Source: Akkermansia muciniphila
Lineage (GTDB): Bacteria > Verrucomicrobiota > Verrucomicrobiia > Limisphaerales > SIAT01
DNA length: 57,874 nucleotides
Direction: 5' to 3'
Assembly: GCA_945900775.1 (NCBI GenBank)
Contig: CAMDJP010000014.1
Location: 1-57,874, forward strand
A model generated the notes under the pieces. It saw only the letters and a list, made by a program, of their open reading frames with translations, was not told where the DNA came from and did not search any database. A program made the position numbers and the translations under genes. Shown here one piece after another: positions 34,171 to 42,941 of this stretch. How positions within the stretch are numbered: position 1 is the first letter of the stretch; each line of letters begins with the position of its first letter.

Positions 34171-37161
34171 ATGAAAAAGTTGCACCTCGTCGTCGCGGCG
34201 CTCGCCGCGTTGCCTCTCCTCGCTTCCGCCCAAGATAAGAAAGGCCCGCAGCCGCTCGATATTGCCGTGGTTAAGCGTACCGCCGCTGTCGATTTCGAGA
34301 AGGAAATCCTGCCGCTTCTTCGTAATAATTGCCTCGCCTGCCACAACCGCACCTCCGCCAAAGGCGATCTCATCCTCGAGACGCCGCAGGACATCCTCAA
34401 AGGCGGCGAGTCCGGCCGCGCCGTGGTGCCTGGGGGCTCCGCCAATAGTCTCTTGCTGCAACTGGCCGCCCACCAGAAGCGCCCCGTGATGCCGCCGCGC
34501 GACAACAAGGTCTCCGCTAGCAACCTCACCCCCAACGAGCTGGGCCTGATTAAGCTCTGGATTGATCAGGGTGCGAAGGGCGAAGTTCGCGCTGCCAAGC
34601 CAATCGAGTGGTTGCCGCTGCCCCCCGGTCTCAACCCTATCTACTCCGTCGCGCTCACGCAGGACGGCCAGTTCGCCGCTGCCGGCCGTGCCAACCAGAT
34701 CTTCCTCTATCACCTCCCCTCGGGACAGGCCGTCGGTCGCCTCACCGACCCCGAGCTCGTCAAAGCCGGCATTTACGGCAAGCCCGGCGCCGCGCATCGC
34801 GACATGGTTCACTCGCTCGCGTTCAGTCCCAACGGCTCGCTGCTCGCCTCCACCGGCTTCCGCGAGGTGAAACTCTGGAGCCGCGCACCCGTCGCGCCCA
34901 AGTCCACCATTCCGCTCTTCTCCACAAACGCGCTCGCGGCCGTCAGTGCCGACGGCAAATTCCTCGCCACCGCCGGCGATGATCACGCCATTCGCCTGAT
35001 TGAAATCGCTAATCCGAAGAATACCCGCTCGCTCGCTGGGCACACTGCCGCCGTCACCGCCCTGCGTTTCTCGCCGGACAACACCCAACTGCTCTCCGGC
35101 TCGGCCGACAAGTTCGCGCGGGTTTGGACTGTCGCCAGCGGTCAAACTTTCGCTCAGGCCGCCGCGCCCACGAACGTCACCGCCGTCTGCTGGCTCGGCG
35201 CGAAACAGTTCGCCGCAGGCACCATTGACGGTCTCATCCACACCTTCGCACTCCCCGAAGCCGCTGGCGCGGCCACTATCGGCAAGGAACTCAAAGGCCA
35301 CACCGGCACCATCACTGCTCTCGATAGCGTCGGCGCGGCTGGCGACCAGATTCTCTCCGGCGGTGCCGATGGCATCGTGCGCCATTGGAACATCACGGGC
35401 ACGCAGGCGCCCAAGCAGTTCACCCACGGCACGCCCATCACTGCCGTCGCCGCGCGGCCGGATGGCAAGATGTTCGCCTCCGCGGGGACAACTGGTGCGA
35501 AGCTCTGGAATCCTACCGCTACCGCTGCCGTCGCCGAGTTGAAGGGAACCCGTTCTGCCCGGGAGGCTCTCGCTGGCCAGGAACGCAACGTCGCCTTCGC
35601 CAAAGAAGAGGCGACCTATCGCAAGACAGCCCTCGCCGATGCCGAGAAGGCGCGGACCGCAGCCGGTGAGCGCGTAAAGAAAGCCGGCGAAACGAAAGCC
35701 ACCGCGGAGAAGCAACCCATCGCCGAAAAGGCCGCCGCATCCAAAAAGGCCGCTGATGAAAAAGCCGTTGCGGAAAAGGCCGCAATGGAAACCGACGCTG
35801 AGCTCAAGAAATTGACCGGTGCCGCAGAAGCGGACGAGAAAAAAGCCAAGGAAGCCAGCGAAAAACTCAAGGCCGCCAAGGCCAACGCCAACACGCCAAA
35901 GCCGGACCTCGAAAAACTCGAAGCCGCGACTACCGTCCCCCAAAAGGCCGCCACCGACGCCCGCGCTGCCGCCGATAAGTTCACCAAGGAAAAGCAGAAG
36001 CCCGCGCAAGACAAGTTGACCTCGGCCAGCAAGACTGCCACCGACGCCGAGGCTGAATTCAAGAAGCTAGAATTGCCGCGCGCACAGGCCGAGAACGAGC
36101 TCAACCTCGCCACTGCCGGTGACAAGAAGGCCGAAGGCAACGTCGCAAGCGCCAAGGTCTCCTTCACAGCCAGCGAAGAGGGACAGAAGAAAGCCGACGC
36201 GACTCTTGTCACCGCGAAACAGTCCGTAATCGATGCCGAGAAAACGGCTATCCGCTCCCTCGCTTTCTCCGCCGACAACGCGACCCTCGCCACAGGCGGC
36301 GACGATCAGCTCGTGCAAACTTGGAGCGCCGAGACCGGTGCGCCCTTCACAAGCATGTCCGGCCACAAAGGCGCGGTGCGCGGGCTCGGTTTCATGGCCG
36401 ACGGTCGGCTCGTCTCCTCCGGCGCCGAGAAGGCCGCGCTCGTGTGGGATCTTTCTACGACATGGCAGCTCGAACGCACGCTCGGCGGCGAAGCCAACCC
36501 GCTCTTCACGGATCGCGTGAACGCCGTGCGTTTCAGTCCGGACGGCAAGTTCCTCGCCACCGGCAGCGGCGAGCCGAGCCGTGGCGGTGAGGTGAAAGTC
36601 TTCGCCGTGGCCGACGCCAAGCTGGCGCATGATTTCAAGACAGCGCACACCGACTCGGTGCTCGCGCTGGATTTCAGTGCCGACGGTAAACTGCTGGCAA
36701 GCGGCGCAGCGGACAAGTTCGTTCGTGTGTTCGATCTCACTACGGGCAAGTTGTCCAAATCCTTCGAAGGGCACACGCACCACGTGCTCGGCGTGGCGTG
36801 GCGGCACAACGGACGCGTACTGCTCAGCGCGGGCGCGGACAACGAGCTCAAGGTGTGGAACTACGAGACTGGCGAACGGGCGGGCAAGATTGCCGGATTC
36901 ACCAAAGAAGTGACCTCGGTGCAGTTCGTCGGCGTGGGCGACCAAGCGCTCGTCTGTGCGGGCGACAAGCAGGTGAAGATTGTCACGCAGGCGGGTGGCA
37001 ATGTGCGCGCCTTCACCGGCGGCACGGACTTCATGTACGCTAGTGCGGCAACGCCCGATAGTCGCTGGGTCATCGCGGGTGGGTTGGACAGCGTACTGCG
37101 CGTCTGGAACGGCGTGAGTGGCGGAGCGGCGAACAGCTTCGAACCGCCGAAGAGTCAGTGA
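34171..37161 (+). CDS. Secreted c-type cytochrome / WD40 repeat protein with inserted coiled coil
   Basis: The 996-residue product starts at the ATG at 34171 with a signal peptide (residues 1-19). A planctomycete-type cytochrome domain spans about 40-140, with CLACH at residues 54-58 and PVMPPRDN as a likely Met-ligand region. WD40-type repeats fill about 155-455 and again about 690-990 (LASGAADKFVRVFDLTTG, LLSAGADNELKVWNYETG). Between the two propeller halves lies a coiled coil of about 230 residues, rich in Ala, Lys and Glu (about 458-690). It may be a structural hub of the exported complex encoded upstream. Its 3' end overlaps the convergent phoR-like gene by 7 bp. Confidence 0.85.
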   Translation: MKKLHLVVAALAALPLLASAQDKKGPQPLDIAVVKRTAAVDFEKEILPLLRNNCLACHNRTSAKGDLILETPQDILKGGESGRAVVPGGSANSLLLQLAAHQKRPVMPPRDNKVSASNLTPNELGLIKLWIDQGAKGEVRAAKPIEWLPLPPGLNPIYSVALTQDGQFAAAGRANQIFLYHLPSGQAVGRLTDPELVKAGIYGKPGAAHRDMVHSLAFSPNGSLLASTGFREVKLWSRAPVAPKSTIPLFSTNALAAVSADGKFLATAGDDHAIRLIEIANPKNTRSLAGHTAAVTALRFSPDNTQLLSGSADKFARVWTVASGQTFAQAAAPTNVTAVCWLGAKQFAAGTIDGLIHTFALPEAAGAATIGKELKGHTGTITALDSVGAAGDQILSGGADGIVRHWNITGTQAPKQFTHGTPITAVAARPDGKMFASAGTTGAKLWNPTATAAVAELKGTRSAREALAGQERNVAFAKEEATYRKTALADAEKARTAAGERVKKAGETKATAEKQPIAEKAAASKKAADEKAVAEKAAMETDAELKKLTGAAEADEKKAKEASEKLKAAKANANTPKPDLEKLEAATTVPQKAATDARAAADKFTKEKQKPAQDKLTSASKTATDAEAEFKKLELPRAQAENELNLATAGDKKAEGNVASAKVSFTASEEGQKKADATLVTAKQSVIDAEKTAIRSLAFSADNATLATGGDDQLVQTWSAETGAPFTSMSGHKGAVRGLGFMADGRLVSSGAEKAALVWDLSTTWQLERTLGGEANPLFTDRVNAVRFSPDGKFLATGSGEPSRGGEVKVFAVADAKLAHDFKTAHTDSVLALDFSADGKLLASGAADKFVRVFDLTTGKLSKSFEGHTHHVLGVAWRHNGRVLLSAGADNELKVWNYETGERAGKIAGFTKEVTSVQFVGVGDQALVCAGDKQVKIVTQAGGNVRAFTGGTDFMYASAATPDSRWVIAGGLDSVLRVWNGVSGGAANSFEPPKSQ

Positions 37162-38366
37162 GCGGCGGCGGCTGACAGTTGCGGCAGTGAGAAGAGGAAC
37201 GTCGCGCCGCGGCCTGGCTCGATCCGCACCCAAGCCTTACCGCCGTGCGCATGCACGATGTGCTTCACGATGGCGAGCCCCAAGCCCGTGCCGCCCTGCT
37301 CGCGTGAGCGTGCCTTGTCCACACGATAAAATCGCTCGAAGACGCGCGCCTGTGCCTCGGGCGGAATACCCGGGCCATCGTCCTGAATCCCCAGTTCGAG
37401 CATTCCCTCCTCGTTCACGCGCCCGGAAACAGTAACGCGGCCACCTACGGGACCGTACTTGAGCGCATTGTCCAAAAGATTCACAAAGACCTGCTCGAGA
37501 CGGTCGACGTCCACAGTCGCGCATAACCCCTCGCCCACCTCGTTCGAGAGCATCACTTGCCGTCCAGTTGCGCGCGCGGCGAACTGCTCGAGCACACGCC
37601 CAGCTAAACCGCGCAGCTCTATCGGCTGGAGGTTCAAGGGCATCTGGCCCGACTCGAGCTTGGAGATGACAAGTAAATCATCGATGAGGAAGTTCAGCCG
37701 GTCAGCGTGGCGGTCAATGACCTGAAGAAAGCGCGTGGCACGTTCCGCATCGTCTTTTGCGCCGTCAAGCAGCGTCTCGGTGTAGCCCTTGATCATCGAG
37801 AGCGGCGTGCGGAGTTCGTGACTCACGTTGGCGACGAACTCCTGTCGGGTGCGCTCCAGCTCCCGCAGTCTTGTGATGTCGTGGAAGACGAAGAGAGCAC
37901 CGCGACGTGCCCCCTCGGCACCGGCTACGAGTGTGGCGTTCGCCTGTAAGTGCCGGCGGTTTTCGCCGGGCAATTCCAGATCGAAGCCAACCACCTCGCC
38001 CGCACCTTGGACCTCTTCGCCAAGCTTCACCAATTCGGGCAAGCGGAATGCCTCAATTATCGTCAGGCCACGAATGCCTGTGGTGAGCTGGAACATCCGT
38101 TCCAAGGAACGGTTGTACAGCTCCACGCGCCCGAGGGGATCGAGCAGAAGTACTCCTTCAATCATGCTGTCGAAGAGCGCCTCCAGCCGGGCCTGCCCCT
38201 GTGCGGCTAGCTCTTTCTCCCGAACAAGCAGGCGGCGGTCGTATTCTTGCTGAGCTTTCGCGAGGGCGCGCTTGTTCTGGAAGCGTTCCCAGATGAAATG
38301 CGTGAGGACGGCAGCGAGCGCGCCCACAAATACGGTGACTTCCCAATTACGGATGATCCAGATCAC
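37155..38366 (-). CDS. phoR: Sensor histidine kinase, PhoR-like
   Basis: The 403-residue product starts at a GTG at 38366, which opens the only membrane helix (residues about 8-24); the longer frame would overlap the response regulator gene. A helical linker and a PAS domain (about 60-165, LFDSMIEGVLLLDPLGRVEL) follow. The HisKA segment is FVANVSHELRTPLSMIKGY, with the phospho-accepting His. The ATPase domain shows the N box NLLDNALKYG, the G1 box DDGPGIPPE and the G2 box GGTGLGLAIVKHI. One membrane anchor, PAS and this H box are typical of PhoR. It lies 25 bp after the phoB-like gene and near ppk, which supports phosphate sensing. Confidence 0.82.
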   Translation of the reverse strand: MIWIIRNWEVTVFVGALAAVLTHFIWERFQNKRALAKAQQEYDRRLLVREKELAAQGQARLEALFDSMIEGVLLLDPLGRVELYNRSLERMFQLTTGIRGLTIIEAFRLPELVKLGEEVQGAGEVVGFDLELPGENRRHLQANATLVAGAEGARRGALFVFHDITRLRELERTRQEFVANVSHELRTPLSMIKGYTETLLDGAKDDAERATRFLQVIDRHADRLNFLIDDLLVISKLESGQMPLNLQPIELRGLAGRVLEQFAARATGRQVMLSNEVGEGLCATVDVDRLEQVFVNLLDNALKYGPVGGRVTVSGRVNEEGMLELGIQDDGPGIPPEAQARVFERFYRVDKARSREQGGTGLGLAIVKHIVHAHGGKAWVRIEPGRGATFLFSLPQLSAAAAH

Positions 38367-38391
38367 AAGCGATTCCCCCGCAAGGCGGGGA

Positions 38392-39087
38392 TTAGTTCTC
38401 GGTGAAGCGATAGCCCACGCCACGCACCGTGTCGAGGAAACGCGAAGCCTTGCCCAACTTCTCGCGGAGTCGCCGCATATGCGTATCCACCGTACGCGTA
38501 TCGATGAAGTGATCGTAACCCCACGCATCCTTGAGCAACTGCTCGCGGCTCTGCACGCGACCTCGGCGCTGGATGAGAAGGACGAGCAGCCTGAACTCGG
38601 TAGCGGTCAGCTCAATTTTTTTCCCGCTGACACAAAGCTGATGCCGCGACACCTCCACCGTCAGTTCTCCGATGACGAACTTGTCCGACTTCGCCTCGGG
38701 TACCTGCTGACGGCGAAGCACGCCCTTCACGCGCAGCACCAGTTCGCGTGGACTGAAGGGCTTAGTCACATAATCGTCTGCGCCGAGCTCCAGGCCAATC
38801 ACTCGGTCAATCTCCGCAGCCTTGGCAGTGACCATGATGATTGGAACGCCAGCGGTGACTGGGTCGCGCCGGAGAAGCTTGCAAACCTCGAGGCCGTCCA
38901 CCTCCGGAAGCATTAGGTCTAAAAGAACGAGTGCCGGCGGGGTTTGCTTAGCCTTTTTCAAGGCCGCAGCCCCGTCACTAGCGGAGATGACATCGAAGCC
39001 TGCGGCGCGCAGATTGAACTCGATTAACTCGAGCGCATCCGGTTCGTCATCCACGACCAAAATCTTCTGTTTCACGTCAAAGCTCAT
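38392..39087 (-). CDS. phoB: OmpR/PhoB-family response regulator, PhoB-like
   Basis: The 231-residue product has a receiver domain (residues 1-125) with the acidic pair in VVDDEPD, the phospho-accepting Asp in LVLLDLMLPEVDG, the switch Thr in IIMVTAKAAE and the Lys in DDYVTKPFSPREL. A winged-helix DNA-binding domain (about 135-231) ends with TVDTHMRRLREKLG and FLDTVRGVGYRF. The wording of these motifs is closest to PhoB. A Pho-box-like repeat lies 35 bp upstream of the start, consistent with autoregulation. The kinase gene follows 25 bp downstream. Confidence 0.85.
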   Translation of the reverse strand: MSFDVKQKILVVDDEPDALELIEFNLRAAGFDVISASDGAAALKKAKQTPPALVLLDLMLPEVDGLEVCKLLRRDPVTAGVPIIMVTAKAAEIDRVIGLELGADDYVTKPFSPRELVLRVKGVLRRQQVPEAKSDKFVIGELTVEVSRHQLCVSGKKIELTATEFRLLVLLIQRRGRVQSREQLLKDAWGYDHFIDTRTVDTHMRRLREKLGKASRFLDTVRGVGYRFTEN

Positions 39088-39122
39088 TACCCCGTTGGTA
39101 TTGATTCCACAATGCCTTTATG

Positions 39123-39140
39123 GTTACAACCTTGTGACAA
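39123..39140 (-). promoter_or_regulatory. Pho-box-like direct repeat upstream of phoB
   Basis: Read on the minus strand, TTGTCAC and TTGTAAC are separated by AAGG. This is the 7+4+7 layout of a PhoB-binding Pho box (consensus CTGTCAT/CTGTMAY) with one or two mismatches per half. It lies 35 bp upstream of the phoB-like start. The -10 region is not obvious. Confidence 0.5.
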
Positions 39141-39250
39141 ATGGCCAATCCTTAAGGAAGACCCAAAGTGTCATTATAAAAGTAATTTTCTGGCGAGACG
39201 CGCAGAGGTTTCTTATCGTTGCACCTAACGTAGAGGTAGCTAGAAAATCT

Positions 39251-40225
39251 ATGGCTGGTGAAGGTAATCATTTCGTGGGCGTGGACTTCGGAGGTACGAA
39301 GATTCTTGCGGGCGTCTTCAGCCCCTCGTTCAAGCTGCTCAAGACCGTCAAGCTCAGTACCAAAGCCGAGCGCGGTGTCGAGGCGGTGATCGAGCGCATC
39401 GCACGCGCCGTACGCGATGCAGTGGACGAGGCTGACCTCGACCTAAAGCAGATTCGCGCCGTGGGCCTCGGTGCGCCGGGCGCGGTGGATTCGGAGGGCG
39501 GCCGCGTCATCTACGCCATCAACGTCGGCTGGGAAAATGTGCCGCTGAAGAAAGAGTTGGAGAAGCGGCTCGGTCTGCCGGTTTTCATCGAGAACGACTG
39601 CAAGGCTTCGGCACTCGGCGTTTATCATATCGAGCTGAAAAGCAAGCCGCGCAGCATGGTAGGCATCTTCCTCGGTACCGGCGTGGGTGGCGGGCTAATC
39701 CTGAACGGCGAGCTGCACGCGGGCGAGAACTTCGCCGCCGGCGAGGTCGGCCACATGGTCATCGACGCCGATGGCGCGAAGGCCGGGCGCGCAGCGCGCG
39801 GCAGCTTTGAATCACTCGCCAGCCGCACCGCCATTTTTCACCGCATCAAAATGGCGGTGAAAGACGGCCAGAAAACCATCCTCACCGAGATGCTCGGACC
39901 GGATCTCGAGGACATGCGTAGCGGCGATTTGCGGCGTGCGTTACGACGCGGCGATAAACTTGTCGAGAAAGTTATTGCCGAGGCCGCGACCCACACGGGC
40001 GTCGCCGTGGCTAATCTGATCTGCGTACTTGGGCCAGAAGTGGTCGTGCTCGGCGGTGGCGTGATTGAAGCGCTCGGAGAGGAAATGCTTCCGGTCATTC
40101 AGAAGCGCGCGCAGGAACTCCTGTTGCCCGGCACCTCCAATGACGTTCGCATCCTCCTCAGCCAGCTGGGGGACCACGCGGGCATCAGCGGCGCCGCGGT
40201 ACTGGCTCAGGCGCGGTCGAAGTGA
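39251..40225 (+). CDS. ROK-family sugar kinase lacking the zinc cysteines
   Basis: The 324-residue product begins at the ATG at 39251. The phosphate-binding motif is GVDFGGTKILAGV, the catalytic Asp is in ENDCKASALG, and the nucleotide loop is GIFLGTGVGGGLILNG. The family zinc motif (GH, then CXCGXXGCXE) reads GHMVIDADGAKAGRAARG followed by SFESLAS, so all three cysteines are replaced while the His remains. It is probably a glucokinase or another hexokinase that uses ATP or possibly polyphosphate; ppk lies next door, but nothing in the sequence proves polyphosphate use. It ends one base from the convergent ppk gene. Confidence 0.82.
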   Translation: MAGEGNHFVGVDFGGTKILAGVFSPSFKLLKTVKLSTKAERGVEAVIERIARAVRDAVDEADLDLKQIRAVGLGAPGAVDSEGGRVIYAINVGWENVPLKKELEKRLGLPVFIENDCKASALGVYHIELKSKPRSMVGIFLGTGVGGGLILNGELHAGENFAAGEVGHMVIDADGAKAGRAARGSFESLASRTAIFHRIKMAVKDGQKTILTEMLGPDLEDMRSGDLRRALRRGDKLVEKVIAEAATHTGVAVANLICVLGPEVVVLGGGVIEALGEEMLPVIQKRAQELLLPGTSNDVRILLSQLGDHAGISGAAVLAQARSK

Positions 40226-40226
40226 T

Positions 40227-42368
40227 CTAACGTTTTCGCGACGACTTCGACTTCGAAGCGCGGACACGACTTTTCCCAGTCGGCTTCGCTGTTTCCAGCC
40301 GATTGCTGCTTACTAGTTCGATAAACTCGGCCTGGCTGTGGCGCACCCTCTCATTCTCCATACGAGCAGCGCGCACATACGAGCCGTCTGGTTGCAGCAG
40401 GCGCGCCTTCACATTATCGGCGAGCTGGACGGTGAGAATCTCATCGAGCAGGCGCTTGCGGAGCGAAGTGTCCTCGATTGGGATGGCGACTTCAATCCGG
40501 TTGCGGAAGTTGCGGTACATCCAATCCCCGCTGGCAATCAGAAGGTCAGGCTGCCCGCCATTCTCGAAGCAGAAAAACCGGCTATGCTCGAGGAATCGAT
40601 CCACGATACTGCGGACGCGGATGTTCTCGCTCAGCCCCTCGAGGCCAGGGCGCAGGCAGCAGATGCCACGGACCAAGAGATCCACCTTCACACCGGCCTG
40701 CGAGGCCTCGTACAACGCATCAATCACTTCGCCGTCCACGAGTGAATTCATTTTTGCGGCAATCCGTGCAGGGCGCTGGTGGCGGGCGTTCTCCGTCTCA
40801 CGCCGGATAGCGCTCAGGATGCGCTCGTGGAACTCGAACGGCGCGACGACAAACTTGTGCATTGGCTGAAACTGGCTGAAACCGGTAAGCAGATTGAAGA
40901 GCGTGCCAGCGTCCTCGCCGAAGTCGGGCCTCGCAGTGAAGTAACTCAGGTCGGTATAGATGCGCGAGGTGGCGGGATTGTAATTGCCCGTACCGATATG
41001 TAGATAGCGCCGGATTCCATCCTCTTCTTGGCGCACGACGAGGCAGAGCTTGGCATGAATCTTGTAGCCGACGAGTCCGTAAGCCACATGCACGCCAGCC
41101 TCCTCCAACTCGCGTGCCCATCGAATATTGTTGGCCTCATCGAAGCGCGCCTTGAGCTCGACCACCGCGGCGACCTGCTTGCCCTTCTCGGCCGCGCGCA
41201 TCAGCGCACCGATGATGCGACGGTCGCCGCCGGTGCGGTAGAGCGTCTGCTTAATCGCTAGTACTTGCGGATCGTCCGCGGCTTGATTGAGGAAATCGAC
41301 CACCATCTCGAAGCTTTCGTAGGGATGGTGCAGCAGCACGTCATGCTCGCGGATGACTCCGAAAATGTCGTCGCGGCCGCGGAAAGCCGGCGCGGTGCGA
41401 CCGAGGAACGGAGGGTCGCGTAGATCAGGCGAATGATCGCCGACGCAGAGCTGGTTCACCTGACTCGGACTGATTGGCCCATCAATCAGATAGAGATCTT
41501 CCTCGGTGAGGTTGAGAATCTCCAGCAATCGTGCACGTAAGTCGGCGGGCGCGGTGTGATCAATCTCAAGACGCACGGCGTCGCCACGGCGGCGGTTGCG
41601 AAGCTCCTTCTCTACGGCGGTGAGAAAGTTGTCGACATCACCCTCGTCGATGTAGAGCTCGCTGTTGCGCGTCACGCGGAAATGCCAGTAACCCTCGATG
41701 CGCGTGCCGGGGAAGATGCCCGCAAGGTAATGCCCGATGAGTTGGCCGAGAAAAAGGTAATCGTGCCCCGACTCGGAACCCGGCAGAGCGATAAGCCGTG
41801 GCAACGAGCGCGGAACCTGCACGATGGCCAGTCGGTGTTCTGACTCACCGCCGCGCTCGATGACGAGGCGGACGATGAGGTTGATCGACTTGTTGAGCAC
41901 CTGCGGGAACGGATGAGCGGGGTCGATGGCTAGCGGTGTGAGCACCGGCTGGACTTTGGTATAATAAAACCGTTCGGCCCACGCACGATTCTCGGCAGAC
42001 AGGGTCTCTACGCGATGGAAATGAAAACCTGCCGCTGCGAGCGCGGGCGCGAGGCCTTCCCGCCAACAGCCGTAGTGGTCATCTACCATCCGGTGCATCC
42101 GCTTGGTGAGCGTGCGGAAGGTTTCGGTGGCAGTACGGCCGTCAAGGCTGGTCTCGACGGTAGCGCTCTCAATCTGCTGCTTGAGCCCGGCAACGCGCAC
42201 CTCGAAGAACTCGTCGAGGTTCGATCCGGTGATGCAGAAGAACTTCACGCGCTCGAGAAGTGGATTGCTTGCGTCCAGCGCCTCGTCGAGCACGCGTTGA
42301 TTGAACTCAAGCCAGCTCGACTCGCGGTTGAGGTATCGGGCTGACCGATTAAGAGAGGTTGGTTTCAT
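40227..42368 (-). CDS. ppk: Polyphosphate kinase (PPK1)
   Basis: The 713-residue product matches PPK1 over its full length. It starts at the ATG at 42368 and opens with SARYLNRESSWLEFNQRVLDE. The CITGSNLDEFFEVRVAG segment, the phosphorylated-His motif LLHHPYESFEMVV, YLHIGTGNYNP, DLLVRGICCLRPG and RFLEHSRFFCFENGG are all present. The enzyme reversibly makes polyphosphate from ATP at the membrane. It is convergent with the ROK kinase and in the same direction as the phoBR-like pair. A Pho-box array with a -10 element lies about 170-225 bp upstream, so phosphate-starvation control is likely. The C-terminus is basic (KSRVRASKSKSSRKR). Confidence 0.95.
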   Translation of the reverse strand: MKPTSLNRSARYLNRESSWLEFNQRVLDEALDASNPLLERVKFFCITGSNLDEFFEVRVAGLKQQIESATVETSLDGRTATETFRTLTKRMHRMVDDHYGCWREGLAPALAAAGFHFHRVETLSAENRAWAERFYYTKVQPVLTPLAIDPAHPFPQVLNKSINLIVRLVIERGGESEHRLAIVQVPRSLPRLIALPGSESGHDYLFLGQLIGHYLAGIFPGTRIEGYWHFRVTRNSELYIDEGDVDNFLTAVEKELRNRRRGDAVRLEIDHTAPADLRARLLEILNLTEEDLYLIDGPISPSQVNQLCVGDHSPDLRDPPFLGRTAPAFRGRDDIFGVIREHDVLLHHPYESFEMVVDFLNQAADDPQVLAIKQTLYRTGGDRRIIGALMRAAEKGKQVAAVVELKARFDEANNIRWARELEEAGVHVAYGLVGYKIHAKLCLVVRQEEDGIRRYLHIGTGNYNPATSRIYTDLSYFTARPDFGEDAGTLFNLLTGFSQFQPMHKFVVAPFEFHERILSAIRRETENARHQRPARIAAKMNSLVDGEVIDALYEASQAGVKVDLLVRGICCLRPGLEGLSENIRVRSIVDRFLEHSRFFCFENGGQPDLLIASGDWMYRNFRNRIEVAIPIEDTSLRKRLLDEILTVQLADNVKARLLQPDGSYVRAARMENERVRHSQAEFIELVSSNRLETAKPTGKSRVRASKSKSSRKR

Positions 42369-42756
42369 CTTGAAAATGAGGCCGTAGCCCAAAGGTAATC
42401 CCTAGGGCGTCAGGGCGCCAATGCGAATCACGAAGCGTGGTATTTTTCCATTTCGTAGATAAAGACAACAGTCTCCGCGCTAGTGACACCGAACGGATTG
42501 CTTTTCATCATGATTCAGAACTCAGAACAAGGGCCTAAGATAGCGGAGCTGCGTTACAGGCAAAAGGAGGGGCTGTGACGATTTCGTAACATTCACCGCC
42601 ACCAAGTTGAACCAGAAATCGGTCTTCTGGCGCGACTCAAGAAAGGGGCACCGCAAGGCCTTGTCCACAGAGGTTGGCCCTTGATTTGAAGTGGAGTCAA
42701 CTCGAGAGAATGAGCCGGCCGAAGTCGATTCTTTCCTTATGCCTGAAGCGGAGTGG
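42369..42756. other. Gap between ppk and the DUF1501 relic
   Basis: About 390 bp. Apart from the Pho-box promoter at 42537-42592 I see no gene or RNA here. No reading frame is convincing on either strand. Confidence 0.5.
42537..42592 (-). promoter_or_regulatory. Putative Pho-regulated promoter of ppk
   Basis: On the minus strand, ATGTTAC and TCGTCAC (42575-42592) are four bases apart. A third unit, CTGTAAC (42553-42559), which fits the Pho-box half-site exactly, lies two 11-bp turns further on. TATCTT (42537-42542) follows ten bases later as a -10 element. The ppk leader would be about 160 nt. Confidence 0.5.
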
Positions 42757-42891
42757 TCAGATCAGTTCCGCAATCGGCTCTCCGACATCCAAAAGGGTGT
42801 GCGGACGACCCGTCGTATCAGCGATAGTCGTGTTGCGCGCGTCGATGCCCAAGTGGTGATAGAGCGTGACGAAGGCGTCCTGATAATGGAC
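42757..42891 (-). pseudogene. DUF1501 C-terminal relic
   Basis: The minus strand encodes VHYQDAFVTLYHHLGIDARN then TTIADTTGRPHTLLDVG and EPIAELI with a stop, the last 44 codons of a DUF1501 protein. Over 136 bp (42756-42891) it matches 50086-50221, the end of the intact DUF1501 gene at 50087, at 129 positions. The match ends abruptly and no other part of the gene is present. It lies 50 bp from the end of a different DUF1501 gene. Confidence 0.85.
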
Positions 42892-42941
42892 ACGACCGGA
42901 GCCACAGACGGTCGCGCAAACCGAGGCGCGTCTCAAAGGGC

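Noticed and set aside
34165-36009. A 614-codon minus-strand frame opposite the cytochrome/WD40 gene
   Set aside because: Gly-rich antisense translation of an Ala/Lys/Glu and WD40 coding strand; no motif supports it.
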